Positions 20,911-32,354 of a DNA stretch of 64,000 nucleotides are shown piece by piece. The notes below the pieces were generated by a model, which saw nothing but the letters and a program-made list of their open reading frames with translations, ran no database searches and was not told the origin of the DNA. Position 1 is the first letter of the stretch, and the number at the start of each line of letters is the position of its first letter. The stretch is from contig CM045729.1 of NCBI GenBank assembly GCA_024760905.1, forward strand, positions 5,221,663 to 5,285,662. Reading direction: 5' to 3'. Both the position numbers and the translations under genes were made by a program. Source of the stretch: Plotosus lineatus (Eukaryota > Chordata > Actinopteri > Siluriformes > Plotosidae).

Positions 20911-23900
20911 TTCATCTCATCTCATCTCATCTCATCTTCTTCCGCTTAGTCCGGGGTCGGGTCGCGGGGGGCAGCAACCTTAGCAAAGAGGTCCAGACAT
21001 CCCTCTCCCGAGCCACTTCCTCCAACTCTCCCGGGGGGACACCGAGGCGGTCCCAGACAAGCCGAGAGACATAGTCCCTCCAGCGTGTTCTAGGTCGACC
21101 CCGGGGTCTCTTCCCGGTTGGACATGCCCGAAACACCACACCAGGGAGGCGTCCGGGGGGCATTCTAACCAGATGCCCGAGCCACCTCAACTGGCCCCTC
21201 TCAATGCGGAGGAGCAGCGGATCTACTCGAAGCTCTCCCGGATGGCGGAGCTTCTCACCCTATCTCTAAGGGAGAACCCGCCACCCGGCGAAGAAAGCTC
21301 ATTTCAGCCGCTTGTATCCGTGATCTTGTTCTTTCGGTCATTACCCAAAGCTCGTGACCATAGGTGAGGGTTGGAACGTAGATCGACTGGTAAATTGAGA
21401 GCTTCGCCTTGCGGCTCAGCTCCTTTTTCACCACGACGGACCGGTACAGGCACCGCTTAACAGCAGAGGCTGCAGCGATCCGTCTGTCGATCTCTCGCTC
21501 CATCCTTCCCTCACTCGTAAACAAGACCCCAAGATACTTAAACTCCTCCACTTGGGGCAGGACCTCATCCCGACCCAGAGGGTGCATTCCACCATTGTCC
21601 GACTGAGAACCATGGCCTCGGACTTGGAGGTACTGATCTTCATCCCGGCTGCTTCGCACTCAGCTGCGAATCGCTCCAATGAGAGCTGGAGGGCCCGACT
21701 TGATGAAGCCAAAAGGACAACATCATCCGCAAAAAGCAGAAATGATATCCGATGGCCACCGAACCAGAACCCCTCATCGCCTCGACTGCGCCTAGAAATT
21801 CTGTCCATAAAAATTATGAACAGAATCGGTGACAAAGGACAGCCTTGGCGGACTCCAACTCCCACCGGAAACGAATCCGAGCTGCTGTTACCAATACGGA
21901 CGAAACTCTGGCACCGGTGATACAGCGACCGAATAGCTCGTAGCAACGGATCCGAACGCCGTACTCTCGGAGCACGCCCCACAAGATCTCTCGAGGGACA
22001 CGGTCGAAAGCCTTCTCCAAATCCACAAAGCACATGTGGACAGATTGGGCAAACTCCCATGCCCCCTCCAGAATCCTGTGGAGCGTATAGAGTTGGTCAA
22101 GAGTGCTGCGGCCAGGACGAAAACCACATTGTTCCTCCTGAATCCGAGGTTCGACTATCGGTCGGATCCTCCTCTCTAGTACCCCTGCATAGACTTTACC
22201 AGGTAGGCTGAGGAGTGTAATTCCCCGATAATTGGAACACACCCTCCGGTCCCCCTTCTTAAAAATTGGGACCACCACCCCAGTTTGCCAATCCAGAGGT
22301 ACAGCCCCCGATGACCACGCGATGTTGCAGAGACGTGTCAACCAAGACAGTCCTACAACATCCAGAGTCCTGAGGTATTCCGGGCGGATCTCGTCCAACC
22401 CCGGAGCTCGACCACCGAGGAGCTTTTTGACGACCTCAGTGACCTCCACTCCAGTGATGGGCGGACCCTCACCCGAACCCCCAGGGTCTTCCTCTTCCAC
22501 GGAGGGCGTGTTGGTGGGATTGAGAAGGTCCTCAAAGTATTCCCTCCACCTCTCAACAACATCCCCAGTCAAGGTAAGCAGCTCCCCACCTCCACCGTAA
22601 ACAGTGTTTGTGAAAAACTGCTTCCCCCTCCTGAGGCGTCGGATGGTGGCCCAGAACCTTTTTGAGACCAACCGATAATCACTCTCCAGGCCCTCACCGA
22701 ACTCCTCCCACGCCCGAGATTTTGCATCTGCGACAGCCTCGGCTGCAGCACGTTTGGCCTGCCGGTACCCGTTTGCTGCCTCAGGAGTCCCACAGGCTAA
22801 TAAAACCCGATAGGCCTCCTTCTTCAGCTGGACGGCCCCCTTCACCGTAGGTGTCCACCACCGGGTTCGGGGATTACCGCCACGACAAGCACCGACGACC
22901 TTACGGCCACAGCTATGGGCTGCCGCCTCAGCAATGGAGGCACGAAACATGGCCCATTCAGATTCTATGTCCCCCGCCTCCTCCGGAACGTGGTTGTAGC
23001 TCTGCCGGAGGTGGGAGTTAAACGGACAGGGGGCTCCGCCAAACGTTCCCAGCAGACCCTGATTACACGCTTGGGCCTGCCAGGTCTGGAAGGCAACCTC
23101 CCACACCACCGAAGCCAACTCACCACCAGGTAGTGATCGGTAGACAGCTCGGCTCCTCTCTTCACCCGAGTGTCCAGAACATATGGTCGCAAGTCCGATG
23201 ACACGACTACAAAGTCAATCATCGAACTGCGACCTAGGGTGTCCTGGTGCCAAGTGCACTTATGGACACCCTTATGTTCGAACATGGTGTTCGTGATAGA
23301 CAAACTATGACGAGCACAGAAGTCCAACAACGACACACCATTCGGATTCAGACTGGAGAGGCCGTACCTACTGATCACACCCTTCCAGGTCACACTGTCG
23401 TTGCCCACATGGGCGTTGAAGTCTCCCAAGACAACGAGCGAGTCTCCCGAGGGAGCGTTCTCCAACACCCCCCCCAAAGACTCCAAAAAGGGTGGGTACT
23501 CTGAACTGTCATTTGGTGCATAAGCACAAATAAGAGTCAGGACCCGTCCCCCCACCCGAAGACGGAGGGAAGCTACCCTTTCGTCAACCGGGAGAACCCC
23601 AACATTTGGGCACCGAGACGGGGGCAACAAGAATACCCACACCGGCTCGCCTCTCCCCATGAGCAACTCCAGAATAGAAGAAGGTCCAGCCTCTTTCGAG
23701 ATGGATGGTTCCAGAGCCCAAGCTATGCGTTGAGGTGAGCCCGACTATATCTAGTCGGTATCTCTCCACCTCACGCACCAAATCAGGCTCCTTTCCAGCC
23801 AGAGAGGTGACCTTCCATGTCCCGAAGATCAGAGTAAGCAGCCGAGGATCAGTCCGACAGAACCCATGCCTTCGGCTGCCACCCAACTCACACTGCACCC

Positions 23901-24311
23901 GACCCCTAAAACTCCTCCCACGGGTGGTGGGTCCATGGGAGGGCGGACCCATGTCTCCTTTTCGGGCTGGGCCCGGCCAGGCTCCATGGGCATAAGCCCG
24001 ACCACCAGGCGCCGCCGAGCCCCTCCCCTGGGCCTGCCTCCAGGAGGGGACCCCGGTGACCCGCGTCCGGGCAAGGGAGACTGATTCCTCTGTTGTTTTC
24101 TCATGTCTTAGGGGTCTGTTTTGAATCGCACTTTGTCTGGACCTTCACCCCGGACCTGTTTGCCTTGGGTGACCCTACCAGGGGCATTTGCCCCCGACAA
24201 CATAGCTCCTAGGATCATTAGGTCACGCAAACCCCTCCACCACGATAAGGTGGCGATTCGAGGAGGGGAGGTGGCGATTCGAGGAGGGGAGGTGGCGATT
24301 CGAGGAGGGGT
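20911..24311 (-). mobile_element. LINE-A, essentially full-length
   Basis: Minus-strand element of about 3.4 kb. The 5' UTR from 24311 opens with a 21-bp tandem repeat (24249-24310, three units, gtggcgattcgagg core). The APE endonuclease lies at about 23950-22970 ([28 protein letters not shown]). The RT lies at about 22970-21500 (VPLDWQTGVVVPIFKKGDRR, FRPGRSTLDQLY, FVDLEKAFDRVPRE, VRQGCPLSPILF, FADDVVLLASS). The C-terminal RGRPRTRWRDYVSRL part runs to the stop near 20930, and the tail is (GATGA)n, seen as tcatc units at 20911-20936. Frameshifts near 23640, 23100, 21950 and 21570 break the frame. The RT end is nearly identical to 56945-57910. Confidence 0.9.
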
Positions 24312-24412
24312 TTTCACTGCTAGTGATATAAACTGTTTTCCCACAATTATTTTGGACTTAGAGTTGTGGTGTTTGCACCTATCCATCATGTTGAAGAGGG
24401 GGCTGAACCAGT

Positions 24413-24600
24413 AGGCTAAGCTCTCAATGTACCTGCCGATATCCATTCCAACCCTCACCTGTAATCAAAAGCTTTGGGTGGTGATCCAAAGAACAAGATT
24501 GTGTATACAAGCAGCTAATATAAGTTTCCTTTGCAGGGTAGCGGAACTCTACCTTTGAGATAGGGTAATAAGCTCAGCCATCTGGGAGAAGCTCAGAGTA
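24413..24600 (+). mobile_element. LINE-A 3' fragment
   Basis: Short plus-strand piece matching 57430-57610, with the ctctcaatgtacc and gctttgggtggtgatc lines. It is broken by stops and ends without a tail. 24312-24412 before it is unassigned. Confidence 0.6.
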
Positions 24601-24628
24601 TTAATAATATACTAATGTTTATGTGCAT

Positions 24629-24966
24629 CTAGTGGTATAGGGTGCTGTATCGCTGATCCAAAGGTTGGAGGTTCGAGTCCCACTCTCCACAAGGTTGTCA
24701 CTGTTCCCCCCCAGTGCGGCTAACTGGGTTATCAAAGGTGAGCCATGTCTCTCACTGTCTATGGTGAGAGGTTGATGTAAAAGAACCATTGCTGACTTTC
24801 GTAAAGAGTAGCTGCAAAGCCGTCAGCGTGTTTCTGTCCCTTTCTAAAAGGCTTGTGACAGGAGGGGCATCCGACGTAAAAACCTCTGCCAAATCAAATG
24901 TGCGAATCAGATGATTCGTTGTGGCGACTCCCGAGTAAAAGGGAAAAGGCCGAAAGGAAGACAGAC
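24629..24966 (+). mobile_element. SINE1 with target duplication, head shortened by about 13 bases
   Basis: Flanks aatgtttatgtgcat (24614-24628) and aatgttcatgtgcat (24967-24981) differ at one base. The element begins at ctagtggtataggg, has the perfect B-box ggttcgagtcc and ends aaggccgaaaggaagacag. Confidence 0.9.
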
Positions 24967-25253
24967 AATGTTCATGTGCATATAATCATAATTATTGTGA
25001 AATATTTATTGTTTTTACAGGTTTACCTTTAATATATTAGGTCAAATATATGCGTTTGTGGCAGGTTATATGAGTTAGGGAGGGGGTTGGAATGGATTAA
25101 TTTGTTATCTGTTATTTCTTATTCTCTGGATCTATTTCATCCTTTGTATAGCAGGACTACAGTAAAATTTCTATGAAGTGTATTTGTACCACCTGGTACC
25201 AAATTTTATATTTCCAGCAACATTTCCTTCTGGTTTCATTCTTCTTTTTTCAC

Positions 25254-25254
<1 letters not shown>

Positions 25255-25287
<33 letters not shown>

Positions 25288-25315
25288 CCTGAAGGGAAAA
25301 GCCGAAAGGGAAAGA

Positions 25316-25373
<58 letters not shown>
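25255..25373. repeat. (TA)n blocks around a bare LINE-B 3' tail
   Basis: (TA)n at 25255-25271, a T tract, then cctgaagggaaaagccgaaa (25289-25308) and gggaaagaag, which are the last 30 bases of LINE-B. A 55-base (AT)n follows at 25318-25373. 24982-25254 to the left has no gene. Confidence 0.75.
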
Positions 25374-25376
<3 letters not shown>

Positions 25377-25620
25377 CTTTTCTTTTCAGCTTTTTCCCGT
25401 TCTCGAGAGTTGCCACAGCGAATCATCTGATTCGCACGTTTGATTTGGCATAGGTTTTTACGTCAGATGCCCTTCCTGTCACAACCCTTTAGCAAGGGAC
25501 AGAAACACGCTGATGGCTTTGCAGCCTACACTTTTACGAAATTCAGCAATGGTTCTTTTATATGAACCTCTCACCATAGACAGTGAGAGACATGGCCGGC
25601 CTTTGATAACCCAGTTAGTT
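25374..25620 (-). mobile_element. SINE1, antisense, 5'-truncated
   Basis: The 3' tail is next to the (AT)n. The copy covers the tail, the LINE-B-like block (acgtcagatgcccttcctgt) and the middle block up to cccagttagtt, but lacks the tRNA-like head. Confidence 0.85.
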
Positions 25621-26248
25621 GCTCTAGGTACTGTATACTGTATATATACATATACTGAATACAACTAAATTGAAAAAGAATACGAACAATTTGTGAGTAT
25701 AATAAGACTGAATTTATTTTAAACGGCATTGTCATAATGAAGTTATTTATCAATGCGACTTCTGGTGCTGCATGATTTCGCTACAGTGTTTATGTGACAG
25801 GAATTTTGGAAATCAAGTTTTGGAAATCAGCTGGTCAGCACATACAGTCTGTAGCTGTTGTTATAATCCAATAAAATTAGAGTTTCAAGATATTGGACCC
25901 ACCCACACACTGGCATACAGAAAGGATTGGCTCTCCTCTGCGCGCCACAGTGACGTGGCATTGAAAATAGATGTATAGATTTAAATACACAAGATTTATT
26001 CATCTGTTTTGTTTTATTTGATGGCTTTTTTTGTATTTTTATTTAAATGACAGTGAAATTGTGTATTCGATATTCTGTTAAGAAAGGCCACCTGATTTAT
26101 CTGAGATACATACAGTTATCAAAATAACCACGTCTGGCTCACGAGCCATAGGTTCCCAACCCCTGCAATAGACATTGTTATGGGTATGTACAGTATATAA
26201 TAAATATATAAATGTAAATATAAATACATAATGAATGTATAAACGTTG
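25621..26248. other. Unassigned, with a hAT right end at 26132-26166
   Basis: Mostly unique-looking AT-rich sequence. 26132-26166 (ggctcacgagccataggttc then ccaacccctg) matches the terminal repeat of the complete hAT at 46736-49531. No left end was found, so it is a fragment or a heavily deleted copy. Confidence 0.45.
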
Positions 26249-26419
26249 TCTGTCTGTCTTCCTTTCGGCTTTTTGCCTTTTATTCGGGAGTCGCCGCAGC
26301 GAATCATCTGATTCGCACGTTTGATTTGACAGAGGTTTTTACGTCGGATGCCCTTCCTGTCACAACCGTTTTAGCAAGGGACAGAAACACGCTGACGGCT
26401 TTGCAGCCTACTCTTTCTG
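26249..26419 (-). mobile_element. SINE1, antisense, 5'-truncated
   Basis: Begins with the gtctgtctgtcttcc tail and stops after gctttgcagcctactcttt. The head and middle blocks are missing. Confidence 0.85.
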
Positions 26420-26615
26420 TGATGGCTGCCATTTATCACACAGTTTGTACACACATCCACATCAAAGCGCCGACCACAATAATTCGTCCCTGCACAGATG
26501 CGCACTGACTACTGAAATTAATGAACAGAGTTTATGGTAAACTGAATATAGCAGTGAAGTAGTTTCCTTGAACCCAATTCAAACTTGTCAAACATAAACC
26601 AACATGTCAAGTCTC
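26420..26615. repeat. Duplicated segment, empty-site partner of 17335-17905
   Basis: Inverted copy of 17335-17905 lacking the SINE1. It preserves the uninterrupted site (gtttatggtaaactg around 26528-26542). Confidence 0.8.
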
Positions 26616-27352
26616 TTCAGAACGAAGCCCAGCTTCCAAATCATATTAACTTATTCCATGTTCTTCAAACAACAAACACAACATTTTTCATATTGTTTTC
26701 CCATTTTATTTCATTTTAAAATAACTACACACAAAGTAGGTACATAAGTTGTGGAAAACCCATCTGTGATGGCTTGGCGAGCTGTCCACGGTGTACTCTG
26801 CCCTCGCCCAGATTTCGCTGAGATGTGTGACTGTAATTATCAAGAAATAGTTCAGAAAATGAATGAATGTATAGCAGTTTAGTTCCATTCCCAGTGCAGA
26901 TGAAACATTGGGTGTTTTTTGTTGGTCAGTTGGCAGATGGAAATGCAGGTACAGTAGGCCCTTGACCATTTGCAGTTTTGCACTCGTGCCCCCACATACT
27001 CGCGAATTTCTGACAGACCCGGAAGTAATTGGCATGTGATTCAAATTTAGCCAATGGCATAGAGCGTTTGTTTCTCCCTCCTGCTGATTGGTTGAGATGA
27101 TGTGTATGCCCCTTTTTTCTCATTCGCGCACAAGTGGTCAATGTGCATTTTTTAAGTGTGTTTTAATTACCTTCTCTGGCTTCTGGTAAGAAGCCAAAGT
27201 GCCAGAAAAAGGTAATGATGTTGCATGTCTCTTCTGAAGAAATAAGAATTTCTCCTGAAGAAAGGGCAGTTTTTTTCTGAAGTGCCTGCAGAGGCATAAT
27301 CATCCTAACTGTAGGAAAGTACTGTAGTATTAAAATGTTTTTCAACTATTAA
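26616..27352. other. Lectin-flank-like lines, SINE3 3' half, pogo-like end
   Basis: 26600-26700 resembles the lectin downstream flank (aagtctcttcagaacgaa). 26762-26870 is a SINE3 3' half (gtgatggcttggcgag to aatgaatgaatg), followed by the cattgggtgtttttt line of the flank at 26910. From 26952 a run beginning cagtaggcccttgaccattt resembles a pogo-type terminal repeat. No gene is seen. Confidence 0.5.
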
Positions 27353-27430
27353 GATAAGATAAGATAAGATAAGATAAGATAAGATACAGCTTTATTAATC
27401 TCACAATGGAGAAATTCACTGTTACAGGCT
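27353..27430 (-). mobile_element. Retroelement 3' end with (CTTAT)n tail
   Basis: Seven or eight ataag units, then cagctttattaatctcacaa. In sense this reads as a terminal AATAAAGCTG followed by a pentanucleotide tail, a common fish LINE 3' end. The body is lost or further right (27430-27840), where I recognise nothing. Confidence 0.5.
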
Positions 27431-27842
27431 CTTGAGGTATCATCAGTAGGGGGTGCAAAAATAGATACAAATACAAATATACACACATACATATATATTA
27501 TATAAGTAAATAAATAAATAGATACATAAATAGTATAAATTAATAAACAATAAAAGAAAAGAAGGGAACGACTTTATTATCCCAGTACAGTAACTAAGTT
27601 AATGTTTAGAATGTTTGTGTGTGAGATTGTATGTACTGTGTTGTAGCATGTTTATCCAAGTTTATCATTTTGGTGTCCAATTTATGACACTTCATGTTCT
27701 AATATGTTCTTTCTGTTATGGTCTGTGTTTTGGGGGCACTTTGATTTTGGCGGCTCTGTTTTCTAGCTCTGTTTTCGCCCTTCTCTGGCTGAGGAGCGTG
27801 GCTGACCTGCTTGGGCTGATTGCAGTAGAGCACATCTGAATT

Positions 27843-28479
27843 CACTTCTCTCATCTACTCCCAACCTCAGCATCCTACTACCAATATACTCACTATCACT
27901 CCTCTGCACATGTCCAAACCATCTCAATCTAGCCTTTCTGATTTTATCTCCAAAACCTCTTACATGTGCTGTCCCTCTGATGTGCTCATTCCTGATCCTA
28001 TCCATCCTCGTTACTCCCAAAGAGAACCTCAACATTTTCATCTCTGCTACCTCCAGCTCTGCCTCCTGTCTTTTCCTCAGCGCCACTATTTCTGAATCAT
28101 ACAACATCGCTGGCCTCAACACCGTCTACTACACTTTTCCTTTCATTCTTGCTGATACCTTCCTATCACACATCACACCGGACACTTTTCTCCAACCATT
28201 CCAACCTGCCTGCACACGCCTCTTCACCTCTTTTACACACTCTCCATTGCTCTGGATTGTTGAGCCTAAGTACTTGAAATCCTCCACCTTCTTTATCTCT
28301 GCTCCCGGTCACCTCACCATTCCTCTTGGGTCCTTCTCGTTCACACACATGTATTGTGTCTTACTGAGGCTAACCTTTATTCCTCTCCTTTTCAGGGCAT
28401 ACCTCCACTTCTCTAGATTTTTCTGCATTTGTACCCTGCTCTCACTACAGATCACAATGTCATCTGCAAATATCTACAT
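27843..28479 (-). mobile_element. LINE-B fragment, missing both ends
   Basis: Covers the sense C-terminal part from just past the FADD site (ICSE, near 28479) to the GSRMLRLG-type block at 27843. Readings such as the ALRKRQEAELEVAEMKMLRF segment match 13171-14760. It lacks the 3' end and everything upstream of the RT active site. Confidence 0.85.
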
Positions 28480-29835
28480 ATGTGGTACCAGTGAAAATAG
28501 TTTCTTTGCCTTCAAGAAATCTTCCTTCAACTCAGATAGTGAAATTGTTTTGAGGCTGAGAGATGAAGAACTTGAAACCCTTTCTGACAAAGAGCACTCA
28601 TGAAATTCAACACAGTGGTGCCATCTAGTGGTCCTGAAGAAAAGTTCATCAGTCTGGACAGTGTTTTACTCTCAGGAGAAACAGGAAGTAGGAAAAAACG
28701 ACTGAATTAACTCCTATTCATGAACTTTGGTTCAATACATACAACTCATGGTGTATTTAAAACTGTTTTTCCTCTGATACCTGTAATTTAAAGATAGTTT
28801 TATATCATTATTAATCAAACACGAAAAAAATGTATTACAGTTGGCCCTCTACTTACAAAAACCTCTGAATACAAAAAAATCCAGGTTATTTTTAGTTTGT
28901 TTTACTTCAGCGAGGGCACAAACTCACAAGAATAAAATGTGGACACATCAGTTCATATAAGGCAAAATAACAGGAGTAATAATAACTGTATACAGGTAAT
29001 AAATAACCTGATTTGTTTGTTCCATATTAACATACTACTGTATTACTATTACTGTTACTTTGCTTTATATGAACTGGAGCATCCGCACCTGCCATTTATA
29101 GCTCGTTCCACTGTGGAAAGTGCACAAAATGATGTGCCATTTCATACGAGGTTTGTTTACAGATTTCATACAGGGTTCTGCTCGTGATTGCATGGCATAT
29201 ACCTCAATGTATTATAATGAAAACATTTCCTTGTTTCCAGCTGCTTCCACCTGAGTACATCACAGTACACTGGTGCTCTCGTATGTGAGGATTTATTAGT
29301 AGTTTAAATTGGTCCAAATATTTTCTGTGTACATAGTGCGTTGTCTCTTTTGGCCAGTGGTAGAGGCATTCCAGCATCATTTCAACAATCAGTTGAGCCT
29401 CATTCTTCCCACAAGAGTTTTCTATGATTTTCAATTTTTTTATAGATAGATAGATAGAATATGTATATTAAAAACAAAATATGATGTCCCAACTATTGTT
29501 GAGTGTGGTGTATTATATATTACAATGACGTTGGTCAATAAAAACATCCAAACATATTTCTTTGTACTTTGTCAATTCAATAAATGTTCACGAGTTGGTG
29601 AATCGCAACCACACTAACACAGACGGTAATGTGGAACTGCCAGTTAACCCGATGTGTATGTCTTTTGATTGTCAGAGCACCAAGAGGAAACTCACACAAG
29701 CAAGAAATGAACATGCAGACTCCACACAGAAACATCCTTATTATGCATTCATTTTCTGAACCACTTAATCCTAATTAGGACCGCGGAGGGGTCAGCAAAC
29801 TGGGAGAGGACAGAGTACACGCCGGACAGCAGCAT
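28480..29835. other. Unassigned region with a short open stretch and pogo-like end
   Basis: 28485-28603 is an unexplained 37-codon open stretch (acidic, ending SDKEHS), with no recognised homologue. From 28838 a run starting cagttggccctctacttaca resembles a pogo/Tigger-type terminal repeat, and 29270-29300 (ggtgctctcgtatgtgagga) may be its mate. GATA units occur at 29441-29456. Nothing else is recognised. Confidence 0.35.
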
Positions 29836-30036
29836 GCTGACGGTTATGCAGCTCTTCTTTACGAAAGTCAGCAATGCTTCTTTTACATGAATCTCCCACC
29901 ATTGAGAGTGAGAGACATGGGCAGCCTTTGATAACCATTAGTGCACTTGGGGACAGCAGTGATGACCGTTGACAATGGGCCTTGAACCTCCAACCATGGG
30001 ATCAGTAATCCAAGCACCTTACCACCACTGCCCCAA
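29836..30036 (-). mobile_element. SINE1 head and middle, antisense
   Basis: Covers the head (ggggcagtggtggtaaggtg reversed) and middle block but lacks the LINE-B-derived 3' half. It is more diverged than the other copies. Confidence 0.75.
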
Positions 30037-30077
30037 CATTATTATTATTATTATTATAAGTATTAGTAGTGATACTA

Positions 30078-30564
30078 CCGTGTTTCCCTGAAAATAAGAC
30101 CTAACCATAAAATAAGACCCAGCGTGATTTTACAAGATGATTTTAATATAGGCCCTCCCCTTAAAATAAGCCCTAGTTGAGAGCGGCAGCAATTCATTGG
30201 CCTGCTACTTACTCAATCTAGGGCTCTAGGTGAAAGCGCTGACTCATCTATTAGGCAGCTTTACCTAGGGTACGCTCTCAAAGCATCAATCCTTGCGTGT
30301 TGAGGCTCAGTCGATGACGGCAGCGGCTGCTTTAAGACGAGGACAAACACTTGCGTCCATAAAAATTGCTAAAATCGCTCGATATTAAAATATTTAAAAA
30401 AATAAAGAAATATAACGAAATAAGAATATATAAAGACAAAGATATATTATAAGACATGTAATAGAAAAAAATGTAAAATACATCATCACCTAAAAATAAG
30501 CCCTAGTATCATATTTTGGTAGGAAAATTAATATAAGCCCTGTCTTATTTTCGGGGAAACACGG
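30078..30564. mobile_element. MITE with 22-bp inverted ends and TA target
   Basis: Ends ccgtgtttccctgaaaataa and, reversed from the right, ccgtgtttccccgaaaataa. A TA stands on each side (30076-30077 and 30565-30566). A second inner inverted block (aaaataagccctag) occurs near both ends. There is no coding capacity over 487 bases. A TA duplication points to the Tc1/mariner group; family not certain. Confidence 0.8.
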
Positions 30565-30589
30565 TAGTGGTAGTTTGTTTATTTTACAT

Positions 30590-31130
30590 AATTTCACTTG
30601 GACGAAAGCAGTAAATTTTAATCTCCTCTGTATGGAATCCATGTGAAGGAATAAAAAGCCGCCTTGCACATCAGATTTCCCTTTCAAATCTGTAAATCCA
30701 AACTGACACATCACTTTTCGTCAGAAGGAACAAGTTGGAAAACAAAGTCAGCTCACGGCAGTCAGTCAAACAAACATCTTCCTGTCTCTGTCTGAATGTC
30801 TTGTTTCTATTGTTTGTAAAACACAATGAATAAACCAAATCAGCCTTTAAAGTAATTCTTTTATTTTTATTTCGAAACAGTAACTAAAATCTTTATTTCT
30901 GTAAATGACAGAAAACCCAACACCAAACATTTACATATAAAAAACAATAATAATATTTTAACTTCAAAGTATTCAAGAATTGCCTGAAACCAAACTTTAC
31001 CCATAAATAAAATTTTCACACCAATAAATTCAAAAACACCCAAAACTAAACATTTACTCACAAATAAAAAATATTTTACCGTGAAATTATTTTTAAAACT
31101 CAAAACCAATCATTTACCTATAAATTAATA
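30590..31130. repeat. Lectin downstream-flank repeat, copy beside lectin 2
   Basis: Matches 7255-7860 (catcagatttccctttcaaa near 30668, then AT-rich accaaac lines) in the same position relative to a lectin gene. Confidence 0.8.
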
Positions 31131-31334
31131 GTATTTAGCATGGAATTAAGAGAAAAGCATCTAAAGAAACATCACCTGCTGTAATTTTCTCTGATTAGAA
31201 ATAATTTTGCTGTTCTATTACAGCGTGGGTGATGATCCCGGGTAAACAGATTACATTATATCCAGGTACGAAGGAAATCTCGGAGAAGATTGCTTGAGGA
31301 AGATATTCTTCTTATTCCAGTTGTAGAGAGTCAT
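31129..31334 (-). other. Putative 3' UTR exon of lectin 2
   Basis: Same acceptor (CAG at 31337-31335), same opening ATG and 27-codon open stretch as 7861-8067. It differs at about three bases, one of which would change Thr to Arg in the open stretch. Confidence 0.5.
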
Positions 31335-31523
31335 CTGTTTAGGAAAATAAAAAATATGGAGTTTTTGACATATTCATGTTGATGGAGAAAGTGAATGTGA
31401 TGGAAACTTGTATTATTACGTCTTTAGTGCCGATATGAAAATTCGAGTGATTATCATAAGATTATGAGATGAATATTAAAACTTCCACAATCCTAGTGAA
31501 TGTTGTGGATGTTTATTTCTCAC
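31335..31523 (-). other. Predicted intron just after the lectin 2 stop codon
   Basis: The stop TGA (31528-31526) is followed by AG|GTGAGA. It corresponds to the 8068-8239 intron but is 17 bases longer. Confidence 0.55.
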
Positions 31524-31525
31524 CT

Positions 31526-32251
31526 TCAGTCATAACAGAGGAAATTAAGCTTCTCGTTGCAGTCTCTGTTCTCCCAGACGGCCGTGTTGAAGTTGTACGC
31601 CCCACAGCGATAGGGCAGGACTGGGCGTGAAGGCAGTGATACCATGCTGCCCAGCTCCATCTCATTCACCCAGAACCATCTTGCATCCAGGAAGCGCAGG
31701 CCTGTCCACACACTGGCTGTTTGGGTTTGCTTGGTCTCTATTATAAGAAGTTCTAGCAGTGTTGTAGAATCCACGAAGGTCAAGTCAGTGTAGAGACTCC
31801 TGCAATGCTTGAGAGCCTCTTCCCAGGTTTTATTCTCCTTCACCAATGTGAACCTCGTCACACAGATCGGAGGAAAACTACCCCCACAGCCAGTATCACG
31901 CCAGCCATTTTGATCCATAACAACACAATTCTCTCCTTCACCTCCATCATTAGGCTCATCATTACTCCACTTTGTGAAATTTATTTTGTCTCCATTTATC
32001 CACACCCAGCTGTTTACATGTGGTTCAGTCCTTTTCAGCCCAATATAACTTAATGCTCCTCCTGAAACCTCCACAGCTTCCTGGTGTTCTTCTACAGAAG
32101 TGATGCTCACCAAATTCCCGTAGTTTTCATTGCAATATTGCTGGCCTGTAGACATTGGCATTGGCTCTGAACTATAAAAGTATTCTTTTACAACACTCAC
32201 AGCCGACCCATAAAGTACCAACAGGTAACAAATAACAAAGAGAGATTTCAT
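31526..32251 (-). CDS. Secreted dual C-type lectin domain protein, copy 2
   Basis: A 241-residue paralogue of the 8242-8967 product, about 85% identical (37 differences by eye). The first 41 residues, including the signal peptide (1-19), are identical. CTLD1 keeps C40, C109, C122 and C130 and EPN at 99-101, with W117-R-D119. CTLD2 again lacks a calcium-site motif. Of the 37 changes, 24 are in CTLD1, grouped at 57-67, 79-81, 96-98 and 103-126 around the sugar site, whereas CTLD2 has 13. Sequons at N91 and N140 are kept; the N108 sequon of copy 1 is lost (Val at 110). The start is chosen at 32251, where the copies align. Likely a secreted, calcium-dependent glycan-binding defence protein, from family knowledge only. 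Confidence 0.88.
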   Translation of the reverse strand: MKSLFVICYLLVLYGSAVSVVKEYFYSSEPMPMSTGQQYCNENYGNLVSITSVEEHQEAVEVSGGALSYIGLKRTEPHVNSWVWINGDKINFTKWSNDEPNDGGEGENCVVMDQNGWRDTGCGGSFPPICVTRFTLVKENKTWEEALKHCRSLYTDLTFVDSTTLLELLIIETKQTQTASVWTGLRFLDARWFWVNEMELGSMVSLPSRPVLPYRCGAYNFNTAVWENRDCNEKLNFLCYD

Positions 32252-32330
32252 CTTTGCTGTGATGCTTTGACCCTCAGGAGACTTCACTCACCTGTCTGCT
32301 GGCCAAACTTTCAGACTTCGGCTTCAAGTA

Positions 32331-32354
32331 CATTATTCAAAGCACATGCAAAAG
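32331..32354 (-). promoter_or_regulatory. Candidate core promoter of lectin 2
   Basis: Minus-strand tttgcatgtg then ctttgaataatg, matching 9034-9056. The TATA-like box has a G where copy 1 has A. Confidence 0.4.
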
